Assembly: GCF_000445445.1 (NCBI RefSeq)
Contig: NZ_ASXP01000005.1
Span: 372,053 to 436,052 of the forward strand
Direction of reading: 5' to 3'
Length of the DNA: 64,000 nucleotides
Source: Sporomusa ovata DSM 2662
GTDB taxonomy: Bacteria > Bacillota > Negativicutes > Sporomusales > Sporomusaceae
Shown: piece after piece, positions 9,572-18,530 of the stretch
Position numbering within the stretch: position 1 is the first letter of the stretch
Layout of the letters: every line of letters starts with the position of its first letter
Translations under genes and position numbers: made by a program
Notes under the pieces: generated by a model
Told to the model about the DNA's origin: nothing
Database searches by the model: none
What the model saw: the letters and a program-made list of their open reading frames with translations, nothing else

Positions 9572-9883
9572 CAGCAATGTTCCCTTCTTTCAAAAAAATT
9601 AGGAGATGAACCTGTTATTATTTTCACAAAATATTCATAATCATCGCGGTACTAACAATAACTGTTCTAGCAGGTGCCATTACAATCCTTTAAAAATTCT
9701 ACCCATAGGTGTAGTAATTTCCGTAGCAAAATACTCGTCACCAACTATCTTTTCTCCAAATAACCGACCAAGATCAAACAGTCTTTTCCGCAACAACTGA
9801 TAACCTGCCATAGTTTCACATAATCTTTAAAAGAAAATAGTCACCTAGAGCAACGTCTAGACAACTATTTTTTAAACTTTACA
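9572..9883. other. Short intergenic region with a possible ORF remnant
   Basis: A minus-strand 43-codon frame (9680-9811; MAGYQLLRKRLFDLGRLFG...) lacks a ribosome site and resembles nothing I know. It lies downstream of the polymerase remnant and may be debris. A bidirectional terminator sits at 9834-9873. Confidence 0.35.
9834..9873. terminator. Bidirectional terminator-like hairpin
   Basis: AAAATAGT pairs with ACTATTTT, with inner CTAGA/TCTAG pairing. T-runs follow on both strands. It sits just downstream of the polymerase remnant. Confidence 0.55.
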
Positions 9884-10125
9884 TCATTCACTTTTTCCTT
9901 TATGTCCGCCCACATAATCTGCCCGTTCAAAGAAGGTTCCACCAGCCATCGACCCAGCATAAAAGATTGCTTTTTGGCCAAATCGCTTCCGAAGCTGATC
10001 TACTACTCTATCCATAGCATATTTCTTTTCTTCTCCTTCAAAAAACAGTTCCAACTGTTCATGTCCTTGTGGCACAATTTTCCCAACAGTAATATTTATC
10101 GACCGCACCGGTTCGCCATGCCAGC
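9884..10125 (-). pseudogene. C-terminal remnant of a UmuC/DinB-like Y-family DNA polymerase
   Basis: Reading the minus strand gives WHGEPVRSINITVGKIVP, then VVDQLRKRFGQKAIFYAGSM and FERADYVGGHKGK, the end of the little-finger domain of Firmicute Y-family polymerases. An in-frame stop lies just upstream of the conserved Trp and no catalytic domain is present, so only about the last 80 residues survive. A second damaged Y-family gene lies at 51622-52374. Confidence 0.75.
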
Positions 10126-10173
10126 ATTACTTTAGTTTTTTTGTCAAAAGATATGCTTCCGCATCTGTAGATC

Positions 10174-11490
10174 CTATTGACAACGTTTTTGCACGAATAG
10201 CCGAAAAGCCAGAGCGACGCAATCAGTCACGCACCATAAAACAAAGCCCACATAGCCGCCCAATATGCCATAGCCTAATTTTATGGCAAAAAGATAAGCT
10301 AGCGGCAAGAATACCAAATAACCTGATACCCAGCCTTCGTATACAATAAAACGGGTATCCCCGCAGCCGGTCAGAGCTCCGCGCAGAACCATATAAACAG
10401 AGGAAAACAATTGGCCAAAGCAAACAAGTTTAATAGTTTGAGCAGCTTGTTCCGCTACCAGCTTGTCAGTGGGGCTAAAGAAAGCACCGACAGTTTCTGA
10501 AAAAATAAAGAGCAGACTGCTTGTTACCATAATTACACCAAAACTCATTTTACATATACGGCTCACGGTAGGAAAAAGAAGATATTCCTGCTGATTCGCC
10601 AACAACTGTGGAACAACAATGGATGCTGTAATTAGAAAACCGACAGCAGGCAGGTAGGCAAAATTAAAAACCTGCAAAGTAATCTGATGCACCGCTAAAG
10701 CACTAGCTCCCAATGGTTTTATTATACAGACGAAAAGCAGCAAAGCCAGTAACGTGAATCCTGTATTGAGACCAATATCCACAGCAAGAGAAATGTATTC
10801 TGGGATCTGTTTGAAAAACGGCTGTCTCCAGTTCGTATACTGCCGTGTTAACGATCTCTTCAGCGCTAAATAAATGATGATTAACAAACCGGTCAAATTG
10901 GCAAGCAAAGTTCCCCACGCCGCTCCTTTTACGCCCATTTTGGGGAAGCCAAACCCACCATAAACAAAAAGATAATCAAAAAAGATATTCAACAGACAAA
11001 TGACAACGGTACTATATAGAGGCGTCGCCGTGTCGCGCAGCCCTCTAAACAGTCCTGTGATCACATAGGAGAATAGTATAACTGGTGATGCCCACAGCCA
11101 TACTTTCAGATAATCTATACCATGATATTTCATTTGCTCATTGCCGGCAATAGCGTAGACGGTATCGCTAATGTACGAGGCACAGGCTATGAAAATCACG
11201 CCGATTACGATAACCAGAAATAACCCCGCATTGATTACGGCTGTTGCTTTTGGCGCATTATTAGCAGCCGAAGCTTTTGCGATTAAAACAGTTGTGCCGA
11301 GCCTGAACCCTTCCAAAAAATTAAACAGAGTAGCGCACAAGGCATTTGCAATTGACACGGCTGCGATGGCCTCAGTACCGTAGGGGCCGATGAACGCAAG
11401 GTCAATCATGCCGTTTATCAGCACCACCGACTGGGCGATAATCATAGGAAAAGCCAATTTCCCAATTTGTTTATAACTGATTTTTTGCAT
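10174..11490 (-). CDS. MATE-family efflux transporter
   Basis: A 438-residue polytopic membrane protein with two repeats of about six helices, as in MATE (multidrug and toxic compound extrusion) exporters. The start KLAFPMIIAQSVVLINGMIDLAFIG and the second-half GFLITASIVVPQLLANQQ fit the family. The substrate is unknown; MATE proteins use Na+ or H+ gradients to expel cationic drugs and metabolites. AGGAGG lies seven bases before the ATG. It is monocistronic; a terminator lies just upstream of it, facing the same way. Confidence 0.87.
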   Translation of the reverse strand: MQKISYKQIGKLAFPMIIAQSVVLINGMIDLAFIGPYGTEAIAAVSIANALCATLFNFLEGFRLGTTVLIAKASAANNAPKATAVINAGLFLVIVIGVIFIACASYISDTVYAIAGNEQMKYHGIDYLKVWLWASPVILFSYVITGLFRGLRDTATPLYSTVVICLLNIFFDYLFVYGGFGFPKMGVKGAAWGTLLANLTGLLIIIYLALKRSLTRQYTNWRQPFFKQIPEYISLAVDIGLNTGFTLLALLLFVCIIKPLGASALAVHQITLQVFNFAYLPAVGFLITASIVVPQLLANQQEYLLFPTVSRICKMSFGVIMVTSSLLFIFSETVGAFFSPTDKLVAEQAAQTIKLVCFGQLFSSVYMVLRGALTGCGDTRFIVYEGWVSGYLVFLPLAYLFAIKLGYGILGGYVGFVLWCVTDCVALAFRLFVQKRCQ

Positions 11491-11509
11491 AGTATTTCCT
11501 CCTGTGAAA

Positions 11510-11534
11510 GAAAAAGCCGCCGAATAATCGGCGG
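11510..11534 (-). terminator. Rho-independent terminator after a small ORF
   Basis: CCGCCGA and TCGGCGG pair around an ATAA loop; on the minus strand the stem is followed by CTTTTTCTTTC. It lies 30 bases past the stop of the 47-codon frame at 11564-11707, which suggests that frame is transcribed. Confidence 0.65.
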
Positions 11535-11563
11535 TAAATTATGATAGAAAAGAGTAACATTTT

Positions 11564-11707
11564 CTATTTACAGCCAAGAGCTTCCGGCAGTCTTTTTCGA
11601 TATGTTGTTTGCTTAAAAAAGGACAGACTAATCCAATTTGTGGTTAAATCGCTCGCGCGAACGGGTGATTTTACATCACGCGGCATCGTGCCGAAACTAA
11701 CATCCAT
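11564..11707 (-). CDS. Possible 47-residue small protein, unknown
   Basis: The frame starts ATG (or GTG three bases earlier) behind AAAGGAGG and encodes MDVSFGTMPRDVKSPVRA..., ending PEALGCK. It is basic, with a central TTNWISLSFF stretch. No family is recognised. A strong ribosome site upstream and a strong terminator downstream bracket it, better support than for most ORFs of this size. It could be a small protein or a leader peptide, though no gene follows before the terminator. Confidence 0.45.
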   Translation of the reverse strand: MDVSFGTMPRDVKSPVRASDLTTNWISLSFFKQTTYRKRLPEALGCK

Positions 11708-12007
11708 CACTCTTGGCCTCCTTTCACAGCAGAATTAATTTAAATTTTATGAAATCGATACCAAAAAACAGTTAGATAACAACGCTATAAATGGCTTATT
11801 TCTTTTCACTTGTTTCAAACAAGCAAAAATGTTGACAAGAGTCATAATCAATAGTGATCAACTCTAAGGCAAAGGAAACAGAACGAACCTTCCCCTTGTA
11901 TCCTTTGAATTACCTAAGACCATTATATTCCAATACTAGTCTGTTGCCAATCAGAACCGTTCCCAGTGGCACACCAGAAATCAAAAATTTATTGTAACAA
12001 CACTTTT
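11708..12007. other. Intergenic region with a short palindrome
   Basis: There is no gene. At 11809-11823 CTTGTTT and AAACAAG form an inverted repeat separated by one base, possibly an operator for the minus-strand small ORF. Nothing else stands out. Confidence 0.4.
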
Positions 12008-12796
12008 TTATCTGCTAAACTGGCAGTACGCTCCTTTGCATCCATGGGAAGTATCCTTCATATGAAAACAACGCATATGGGTCACAGGAAGTTTTACTTG
12101 ACATATTTCTTTTAGCAGTTCGACACCCACTAATATAGCCGTTCTGACGCTTTGTTTACAGCATCCTGGTCCACCATTATTCGCAATAGCTGCCAAGGCT
12201 GCATTTGTTGCCCTCATTGATAACGTGCGCTCAGTATCCTTCGCACAAGTTGCGTCGAAAAGAATGCTAAAAAAAGCCCCAACGCCTAGACCGGCCCCAC
12301 AGGCTCCATGATTTGCACAAGTACAACTAGGAATTTGCTTCATCCGCCGTATGCCCTCCGCAATGTCCACCTCTGTCAGGCTCCTAGTCCCATAGTTCAG
12401 CGATATTTCTCCATAATTTTTGACGGCTACCAAAAGAGAGGTAGTCACGATAGCATGATGCTCTCCGCCTAACGAAGGCAACAGATTACCTTTAAGTAGT
12501 GTCTCGGCAATTTCCATAGGATTTTTACTTGTCGCTTCATTTACAGTCTTCTCTAGAAAACTGTAGTACCCAGCGCCATGACAATCTTCACACACATAGT
12601 GCCCTTTCTCACAAAAAACTGAAGCTGGATAGGTCTTGCCACAATAGTCGCAAACCATAGCTACAGCATATGTCTGATAATTTAGTACAGACCCACAAAC
12701 CATACAATTCTCGGAATAACGCTCATCATGCAGACCTGCATGTTCTTTCGGCGGACTTCCTCAGCATTTGCTAGACTGTATCAATTCTTCTTCCAA
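12008..12796 (-). CDS. Cys-rich DUF5714-like protein with a probable in-frame selenocysteine (UGA)
   Basis: The evident ORF starts at ATG 12703, but that ATG has no ribosome site. Going upstream in the same frame, a single TGA (12763-12761) interrupts an otherwise open frame to a TTG at 12796 that has GGGAGG eight bases before it. Read through, the N-terminus is MEEELIQSSKCUGSPP, then KEHAGLHDERYSENCMVCG, giving 262 residues with selenocysteine at position 12 in a C-U-G motif. A SECIS-like hairpin follows the UGA. The rest is rich in Cys and His: CDYCGKTYP, CEKGHYVCEDCH, CTCANHGACGAGLGVGAFF, GGPGCCKQSVRTA. I think this is the DUF5714 family (moderate confidence); its function is not established. 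It lies 166 bases downstream of the corrinoid-activator gene on the same strand, so it may belong to that operon. The alternative is a short leader peptide ending at UGA, or a disabled 5' end. Confidence 0.75.
12727..12742 (-). promoter_or_regulatory. Candidate bacterial SECIS element
   Basis: On the minus strand CATGCA-GGTC-TGCATG forms a perfect six-base-pair stem with a GGUC loop, 24 bases after the UGA, within the usual spacing for bacterial SECIS loops. The core GCAGGTCTGC is the same as the SelB-binding apical loop of the E. coli fdhF SECIS (recalled from knowledge). A lower stem GGAA/TTCC is possible. Confidence 0.7.
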
Positions 12797-12962
12797 TGTT
12801 ACAACCTCCCTGCATACGTTCTATTAATAACATATATTAACCCTTCATCTAGCAAGTATTTACCGCGTTGCTGTACAGTTGCTATGTAGCAACCGACCGC
12901 CCCCAGCCCAAAGAAAATAGCCGGATGCAATGGTCAGGCAATCATCCTCAGAGGAGGCATTA

Positions 12963-14762
12963 TTATTGGGCTTTCTCGAATTGCAGGCATTTGGCAAACA
13001 GCTTTTCATATCCTTCCGATGCTCCCAGTTCTATATAGTCCATTTGCTTGGCCAGCGCCTCAATCTCTTTCTTTACTTCAACAGACATAAGGGCCATATA
13101 GGCCCCTGTTTTCGAAGAATTCCCCACATAATGGATCTTATCCTTAACCTCTTCCGGTAAAATTTCCGTTCCCACTAAGCTGTTGACCGGCAAATGGGCT
13201 CCAAATTGCCCCGCTATCATGACCTTGTCCAATTGATTCATATGAAGCTCCGCCTGCCTTAACAGAGCATGGAACCCTGAGAGAATCGCTCCCTTTGCCA
13301 ATTGAACCTGCCGGATATCTCCCTGGGTAATCCCCAAAGGCTCCTGACCATTTCTTAAAACAAATTCTCGCTTCTTACCGTCTACCCGCAGCATAGGATA
13401 TCGATAATCCGTTTCTTCCATCTCTTCTTTCTTGATAAAGCTGCCATTCTTTCTAACCAGTCCGATACGAATCAGTTCTTTTACAGCCGCCAGAATGCCG
13501 CTGCCGCATAGGCCTATCGGTGCCTCATCACCGATAACCTTTAGCTTAATCCCCTCTGCAGTGATTGCCACATCTTCTATGGCCCCCACTGCCGCTCTCA
13601 TGCCGCAGCTGATATTCATTCCTTCCAGGGCCGGCCCCGCAGCACAGGAGCAGGACATCAGCCGGCCGTTTTTAGCTAAAACAATTTCGCCGTTGGTGCC
13701 GATATCAATAAACAGAAGATTTCCCCTGCTTTTTTCCAGCTGGCAGACATAGGCTCCGGCTACGATATCCGCGCCGATATAGGATGATACCGACGGCAGG
13801 CAATATACCCTTGCGCCCGGAGCTCCCTTTAAGCCAATATCTTTTGCCATTATATTTTTGGATTTGACAAAGACCGGGGCATAAGGGGAGCGTCCTATCG
13901 GCGCCGTGTCAATACCCAGCAGAAAGTGCATCATCGTGCAATTAGCAGCAATTGAGATCTCATAAATGTTTTGCATGCTGACAGCCGACTTGCTGCACAT
14001 GTCTTCAATCAGCGAATTGAGCCCTTCGACAATCGCATTCTGCAGTTCCTTTTGGCCGTCTGCCGGATTTTCTATGCTATAGGTAATTCTGGTTAACACA
14101 TCAAGACCGAATTTTTTTTGCGGATTGAGCATGGACGCTGAAGCCAGCTCATCTCCGGTTTTCAGATCAATCAAAGCGGTTACCACCGTCGTTGTGCCAA
14201 TATCGACTGCCACGCCATAAGTAAGCGCTGTTGTATCACCTGTCTCGACTCCAATTAAATCTTCACCGCTAAAAACACCGGTAACCTCCCCATCCCCCAT
14301 TGCCAAATGCTGTAGCAGTCTCCAATCCAAGTCTTCCCTGCCTAAGGCATTGCCGAGAGAATCTTCATAGGCGCTTTGGTTTTCCAATGTTGGCTTTTCT
14401 ATTTGAAATTTCTTTTTGGAAATCCCCGGATTCATGCGAAAATCAGGCATATAACCGGCTGTCAGTATTTCATGCGTTCTTTCTTTTTGCAGCGTTTCGA
14501 TTTCGATATTCTCTTCAGGCACTACAAGACAGGCCAGTCTTACGCCCGCGGCGATTTCTTCCTTTTTCAAAAGCCTTTTTTCCGTCTCAGAGACAGCCGG
14601 CAGCTTCCCCTGCAAAAGCCTAATTTTGCATTTTCCACAAGAGCCTTTCCCGTTACAGGGATTATCCACAAAAATCCCATTTTCCAGCAGGAGCTGCAGC
14701 AAATTCCTATCCGGCTTACACTGAATTCTTTTACTTTTATTCTTAATAAAAATATCAGGCAT
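12963..14762 (-). CDS. Reductive activator of corrinoid proteins (RACo-like, 2Fe-2S plus ASKHA ATPase domain)
   Basis: A 599-residue protein. Residues 1-90 form a ferredoxin domain with cluster ligands Cys36, Cys42, Cys45 (PCNGKGSCGKC) and Cys78. After a linker, GVAVDIGTTTVVTALIDL opens the ASKHA ATPase-like part, with FIDIGTNGEIVLA and the DUF4445-type end. RACo-type proteins reduce inactivated cob(II)alamin in corrinoid methyltransferase systems back to Co(I) in an ATP-dependent step. It overlaps the upstream UroD-family gene by eight bases and belongs with the corrinoid protein and methyltransferases, whose corrinoid it presumably maintains. Confidence 0.9.
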   Translation of the reverse strand: MPDIFIKNKSKRIQCKPDRNLLQLLLENGIFVDNPCNGKGSCGKCKIRLLQGKLPAVSETEKRLLKKEEIAAGVRLACLVVPEENIEIETLQKERTHEILTAGYMPDFRMNPGISKKKFQIEKPTLENQSAYEDSLGNALGREDLDWRLLQHLAMGDGEVTGVFSGEDLIGVETGDTTALTYGVAVDIGTTTVVTALIDLKTGDELASASMLNPQKKFGLDVLTRITYSIENPADGQKELQNAIVEGLNSLIEDMCSKSAVSMQNIYEISIAANCTMMHFLLGIDTAPIGRSPYAPVFVKSKNIMAKDIGLKGAPGARVYCLPSVSSYIGADIVAGAYVCQLEKSRGNLLFIDIGTNGEIVLAKNGRLMSCSCAAGPALEGMNISCGMRAAVGAIEDVAITAEGIKLKVIGDEAPIGLCGSGILAAVKELIRIGLVRKNGSFIKKEEMEETDYRYPMLRVDGKKREFVLRNGQEPLGITQGDIRQVQLAKGAILSGFHALLRQAELHMNQLDKVMIAGQFGAHLPVNSLVGTEILPEEVKDKIHYVGNSSKTGAYMALMSVEVKKEIEALAKQMDYIELGASEGYEKLFAKCLQFEKAQ

Positions 14763-15786
14763 CGCTGTTCGCAGCTCCTTTAGTTAGAGTCTCCAGTATT
14801 GATTTTACATTTTTCAAAGGGGATTTCATCCCGAGCCCACAGGCAGGAGAGATAATATTGACTCCGTCCCCTACACATCTCTCAGTTAGTAGGGCAATCT
14901 TTCCGGGTTCTCCAAATTCAATGGCATAGGTACTGATATTCCCCATCAGCAGCCTGTCTCCCAGATTTTCTCTGGCTTCCTTCATGCTGACGATGGAATC
15001 AAAGCTCAACACATCGCTTTTTATTTTTGCTACTCCCGCATATACCTTTCTCATTTGGCCGCAAATGTGGACAATGGTCTGCTTATTTTCACTTTGAATA
15101 CTGTCGATAATTTTATTAATATATTTCACGGCAAATTCTTCAAAGGGCTTGGGTCCCAAAATTTCACCCGTACCGCTTGGATCGGAAATTGCTATAATAT
15201 CCGCCCCGGCCTCGATTTGTCTTTTCGCAAATGCGATCAATTGGTTGGTGACAAACTCCATAAACTCATGGGCCTTCGCATTATTTTTTCTCAGCTCTTT
15301 ATAAAACACAACAGGCTCCATCAGCGAACTGGCCATACTGATGGGGCCGGTTATATTCCCTACAATCGGTACATCATTTCTCTTGGCTTTCAATAATTTA
15401 ATGGCCTCAACAACTACGTCCGCCCTTCCCTGCCGGCTATTGACTGCGGCAAGCCTGTCCCACTCCTTTACAGAGGTGATGGCATATTCTACGACATGGG
15501 GCTCATAAAAACTTGTTCCCAAATCCACCTTCGCCCCCAAATTTTCCGCTTCGATGGTCATGCAAAAGGGAACCCCATAATTTTCGAAGCAACCTTTTTC
15601 ATAAACCGCCGCTGCTAAATCCGCCATCATCCGGGCATTGGTATGAGCCTCCGGGAAGCAGATTCCCACCTCTTCCATCAGCTCTGCAGTAACCATATTC
15701 ATCATCCCCCCGGGACAAATGCAAGGGGGCCTGTCAACCTTTTCCTCGCTGAAAACCTTATTTAACCGTTCCTTGGGCAATAACAT
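14755..15786 (-). CDS. UroD/MtaA-family corrinoid methyltransferase (paralogue A)
   Basis: A 343-residue protein of the uroporphyrinogen decarboxylase-like family that includes MtaA and CmuA and the methyltransferases of acetogen O-demethylase systems. The zinc-site pattern is present: VHICGQMRK (HxC) and, near the end, SPACGLGMKS. The start MLLPKERLNKVFSEEKVDRPP is typical. I chose ATG 15786 because GGAAGG precedes it; an upstream ATG in frame would include that site in the coding sequence. It may move a methyl group between the corrinoid protein and tetrahydrofolate, or from a methylated substrate to the corrinoid. Which half-reaction it performs cannot be told here. Confidence 0.82.
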   Translation of the reverse strand: MLLPKERLNKVFSEEKVDRPPCICPGGMMNMVTAELMEEVGICFPEAHTNARMMADLAAAVYEKGCFENYGVPFCMTIEAENLGAKVDLGTSFYEPHVVEYAITSVKEWDRLAAVNSRQGRADVVVEAIKLLKAKRNDVPIVGNITGPISMASSLMEPVVFYKELRKNNAKAHEFMEFVTNQLIAFAKRQIEAGADIIAISDPSGTGEILGPKPFEEFAVKYINKIIDSIQSENKQTIVHICGQMRKVYAGVAKIKSDVLSFDSIVSMKEARENLGDRLLMGNISTYAIEFGEPGKIALLTERCVGDGVNIISPACGLGMKSPLKNVKSILETLTKGAANSDA

Positions 15787-15802
15787 AGGTATACACCTTC
15801 CT

Positions 15803-16458
15803 TTAAGCGATATCAAGGAGGTCTTTGATCAATTTGACCGCTGCAACGGCATTGGGAGCATAACCATCCGCCCCAATGACATCGGCAAATTTCTGGGAGA
15901 TTGGCCCTCCGCCGATAATCACCTTAACATTTTCTCTCAGTCCCGCTTCTTTTAACAGCTCAATTACTGTACCCATCCCCCCATTGTTGTCGTCATCAGG
16001 GTTGCCAGACATACAAAGGAGGCGTTGGCCTCTCTGGTATTATCCACAAAGCTCTGTAACGGAACGTCCCTTCCCAAATCAACCATCTCGAATCCGGCTG
16101 TTTCCAGCATAATCTTCACCAGGTTCTTGCCGATATCATGGGTATCTCCCTCCACGACCCCAATGACGCCTTTTATTTTCTCTTTCCCTGTCTCGTCCGC
16201 AGGAAGATGGGGTCTTAAAATATTCAGCCCTTCATACATAGCATCTGAGCACAGCAATACATCCGTAACATAATACTCTTCCTCTTCATATAACTGGCTT
16301 GCCCGGTTCATACCGTCCACAAGGCCCTCCATAATGCCGTCGAAGGCTGGATATCCTGCTTCTACGTATTCCTGACAGGCTGCAATTACGTCATCTTCTT
16401 CCATGTCCACAACGCCGTCTGATAATCTTTTCAATAATTCCTCTTTTGATGCTGCCAT
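15803..16458 (-). pseudogene. Corrinoid (B12-binding) methyltransferase protein, frameshifted
   Basis: Two overlapping frames together encode a normal MtaC/MtvC-type corrinoid protein of about 218 residues. An N-terminal helical cap (MAASKEELLKRLSDGVVDM) is followed by the B12-binding domain with GDTHDIGKNLV (DxHxxG, His being the lower cobalt ligand) and VIIGGGPIS...GADGYAPNA. The frame breaks at a run of six G (minus strand, near 15977) inside the codons for TTTMGGMGTVIELL; seven G would restore it. As given, the product would end WVQ and lose the last 70 residues. It is either a real mutation, a slippage site or a sequencing error. GGAAGGAG precedes ATG 16458. Confidence 0.85.
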
Positions 16459-16510
16459 AAGGTTCTCCTTCCGTTTTGCCATTTATTTTATTATTTATTA
16501 GATTTATATA

Positions 16511-17584
16511 TTAGTTCGAAAAATTTTTGGGATCCAAAGGCCATTTCCCATATTTCCTGGCGGAAGCCATAAATTGATCAATATTCTCCAGGGGAAGATT
16601 TCCGGAAAGATCACAGCCTGACGCTAAAATGTATCCGCAGGGACTGTCATAGGCCTGTTGAAGACAACGCTTAACCGCCTGATCCACATCCTGGGTATTG
16701 CCCAAATATAACACCTCTACGGGGTCTACATTCCCCAGAATAGGAACCTTGTCCCCTGCTACCTGCTTAGTATAGGCCAGATCCACCCTGTTATCGATGC
16801 TCAGCATATCACAGCCCGATTGCACCATATCTCCTACAATAGCCGTCGTATCGCCGCAAATATGGTAGCACACCATTCCTTTGGCCTCGTGAATATCCTT
16901 CATCAAATCTATCGTATAAGGCAAAACGAACTCTAAATATTGTTTGCGGTTGAGGATTGTCCCGGAGGCAATGGGATCACACAACAAAATTACAGCCCCG
17001 ACTTTAATAAATTCCCGATAAATCATTTTTAAGCCTTCCGTGCAGAACTGGAGCAACTGGTGTAATTTTTCCGGATTTTTTCTGGTTGCCCTTAGCAAAT
17101 GCTCTGTTTGATAGATGCTGGCGGCCGCTGTAAACGGACCGGCTATCAGCACCCCCGTCGGAACCTCTTTTCCCACTTCATCTATGAGAATTTTAGTTGC
17201 TTCCACATGGAGTTGAAATTTCTTGTCATTCTTCAGCTCCAGCTTTGACATGTCCAGTTGCTCCACATTATTTATATCGGTTAAGGTATAGCTCATAATT
17301 GCCGGGATGGAGTCTTCCGGATCACTCATCACAGAACCCAGCGCTTTCCCTACTCCGTGCAGCCCGTATTCGATAATGGTTAAATCATTACCAAATCTTT
17401 CATAGCAAGCCACCTGCGCCTTGGCTTCGTTTAACGCGCTGCTTCTTTTTTCCTTATGGGTCATTCCTAATACCAGCCCGGACATGGAGCAGACCACCGG
17501 CATAGCCAGGAGCCTGTCCATCGGCTTTCCTGTCATAAAGGCCGTCAGTCGCTCGTTAGGAGTCATGAGATCATCTTTGTGCAT
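16511..17584 (-). CDS. UroD/MtaA-family corrinoid methyltransferase (paralogue B)
   Basis: A 357-residue protein directly upstream of the corrinoid protein gene. It has YHICGDTTAIVGDM (HxC zinc ligands) and SGCDLSGNLPLENI (third ligand), plus the UroD-like start MTPNERLTAFMTGKPMDRL. Together with the corrinoid protein it forms a standard MTI or MTII component pair. GGAGG lies nine bases before the ATG. Similar UroD-type proteins act on vanillate and other methoxyaromatics in acetogens, so O-demethylation is one possible role; a different methyl donor is equally possible. Confidence 0.83.
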   Translation of the reverse strand: MHKDDLMTPNERLTAFMTGKPMDRLLAMPVVCSMSGLVLGMTHKEKRSSALNEAKAQVACYERFGNDLTIIEYGLHGVGKALGSVMSDPEDSIPAIMSYTLTDINNVEQLDMSKLELKNDKKFQLHVEATKILIDEVGKEVPTGVLIAGPFTAAASIYQTEHLLRATRKNPEKLHQLLQFCTEGLKMIYREFIKVGAVILLCDPIASGTILNRKQYLEFVLPYTIDLMKDIHEAKGMVCYHICGDTTAIVGDMVQSGCDMLSIDNRVDLAYTKQVAGDKVPILGNVDPVEVLYLGNTQDVDQAVKRCLQQAYDSPCGYILASGCDLSGNLPLENIDQFMASARKYGKWPLDPKNFSN

Positions 17585-17644
17585 AGGTCATTTCCTCCGT
17601 CATTATTTTAAAAATTACTGTTTTTTTTCGTTCTTTTGCTTACA

Positions 17645-18514
17645 TTAAAGCAACTCAATGCTTTTAATTATCCCATTTTCTAAGACAAACTCTCTGTTTT
17701 TAATACACATTTGTCCAACAAATTTCGTTTTTCCCACTACTTTTTGACAAGCCGCAGTATATTTCACAGGCGCTCCCAAATCAATGTCCCGCCAAACCGC
17801 TTTCTCCATCCCCAGCAAGGCAAAGGTGGTTTTAGGACAAAGCTGCAAGAGGGTTTCCTTGCCAAGGATTGTTTCCACTTTTTTGAAGAAAGGATACGTA
17901 AAGAGTTCCACTGTTTTTTCCGCCAGTTCAGGTCCAAGAATATTCAGGCCGCCGATAGAATCACTATAACCGAGCATAGTTACGCCTGCTTTTTGTGCTT
18001 CCTCCACGTAGCGCAGTATTTCCCCTTGCAATTTGTCAAAAATAAGCTTCATTTGCTCCGGCTTCTTTTTAAATATTTTAAAAATATACCGGGGGTCCAT
18101 GAGCATATTCAGAATGGTAAAAGGGCCTGAAATGTATAAAACTACATCTTCTCCTTGCTCCCGCAAATATTTGCAAGCTTTTAGCACTTCGGCGATACGT
18201 CCCTGTGAATAGTCAATTTCAGGCAGGTTCAGCACTTCTTCGGCGGTTGTACAAATATAGTCATTCCCCCTTGGACCTGCGTTTTCATCTCCATAATTAA
18301 CATCCCCTCCCATTGCTTCTCCTTCGACCGTATGACAAAAGGGCAATTCACAAAACTCCGTTTTATCATACTTTTTCAAAGCTAGGGCCAGTTGGACCAT
18401 ACCCTGACACGTTTTATAGGCCTGAGGAAATTCTAAATCCAGGCCTTTTACAGCCTCCTTTTTGATTCCCACAGAATTAGCGTAGGTACACTGAAAGTCA
18501 ATAATTTTGCTCAT
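17645..18514 (-). CDS. UroD-family protein with altered zinc-ligand motif (paralogue C)
   Basis: A 289-residue, slightly short UroD-like protein. ATG 18514 follows GGGAGGG by seven bases. It keeps family landmarks (ELPFCHTVEGEAMGGDVNYG and YISGPFTILNMLMDP), but where the paralogues have HIC it has QLC (LLQLCPKTT), and the C-terminal Cys lies in GQMCIKNREF. Loss of the His ligand suggests a changed metal site or a non-catalytic role. It lies 16 bases downstream of the CobW-like gene and upstream of paralogue B. Its precise function is unknown. Confidence 0.75.
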   Translation of the reverse strand: MSKIIDFQCTYANSVGIKKEAVKGLDLEFPQAYKTCQGMVQLALALKKYDKTEFCELPFCHTVEGEAMGGDVNYGDENAGPRGNDYICTTAEEVLNLPEIDYSQGRIAEVLKACKYLREQGEDVVLYISGPFTILNMLMDPRYIFKIFKKKPEQMKLIFDKLQGEILRYVEEAQKAGVTMLGYSDSIGGLNILGPELAEKTVELFTYPFFKKVETILGKETLLQLCPKTTFALLGMEKAVWRDIDLGAPVKYTAACQKVVGKTKFVGQMCIKNREFVLENGIIKSIELL

Positions 18515-18530
18515 GATACATCCCTCCCGG

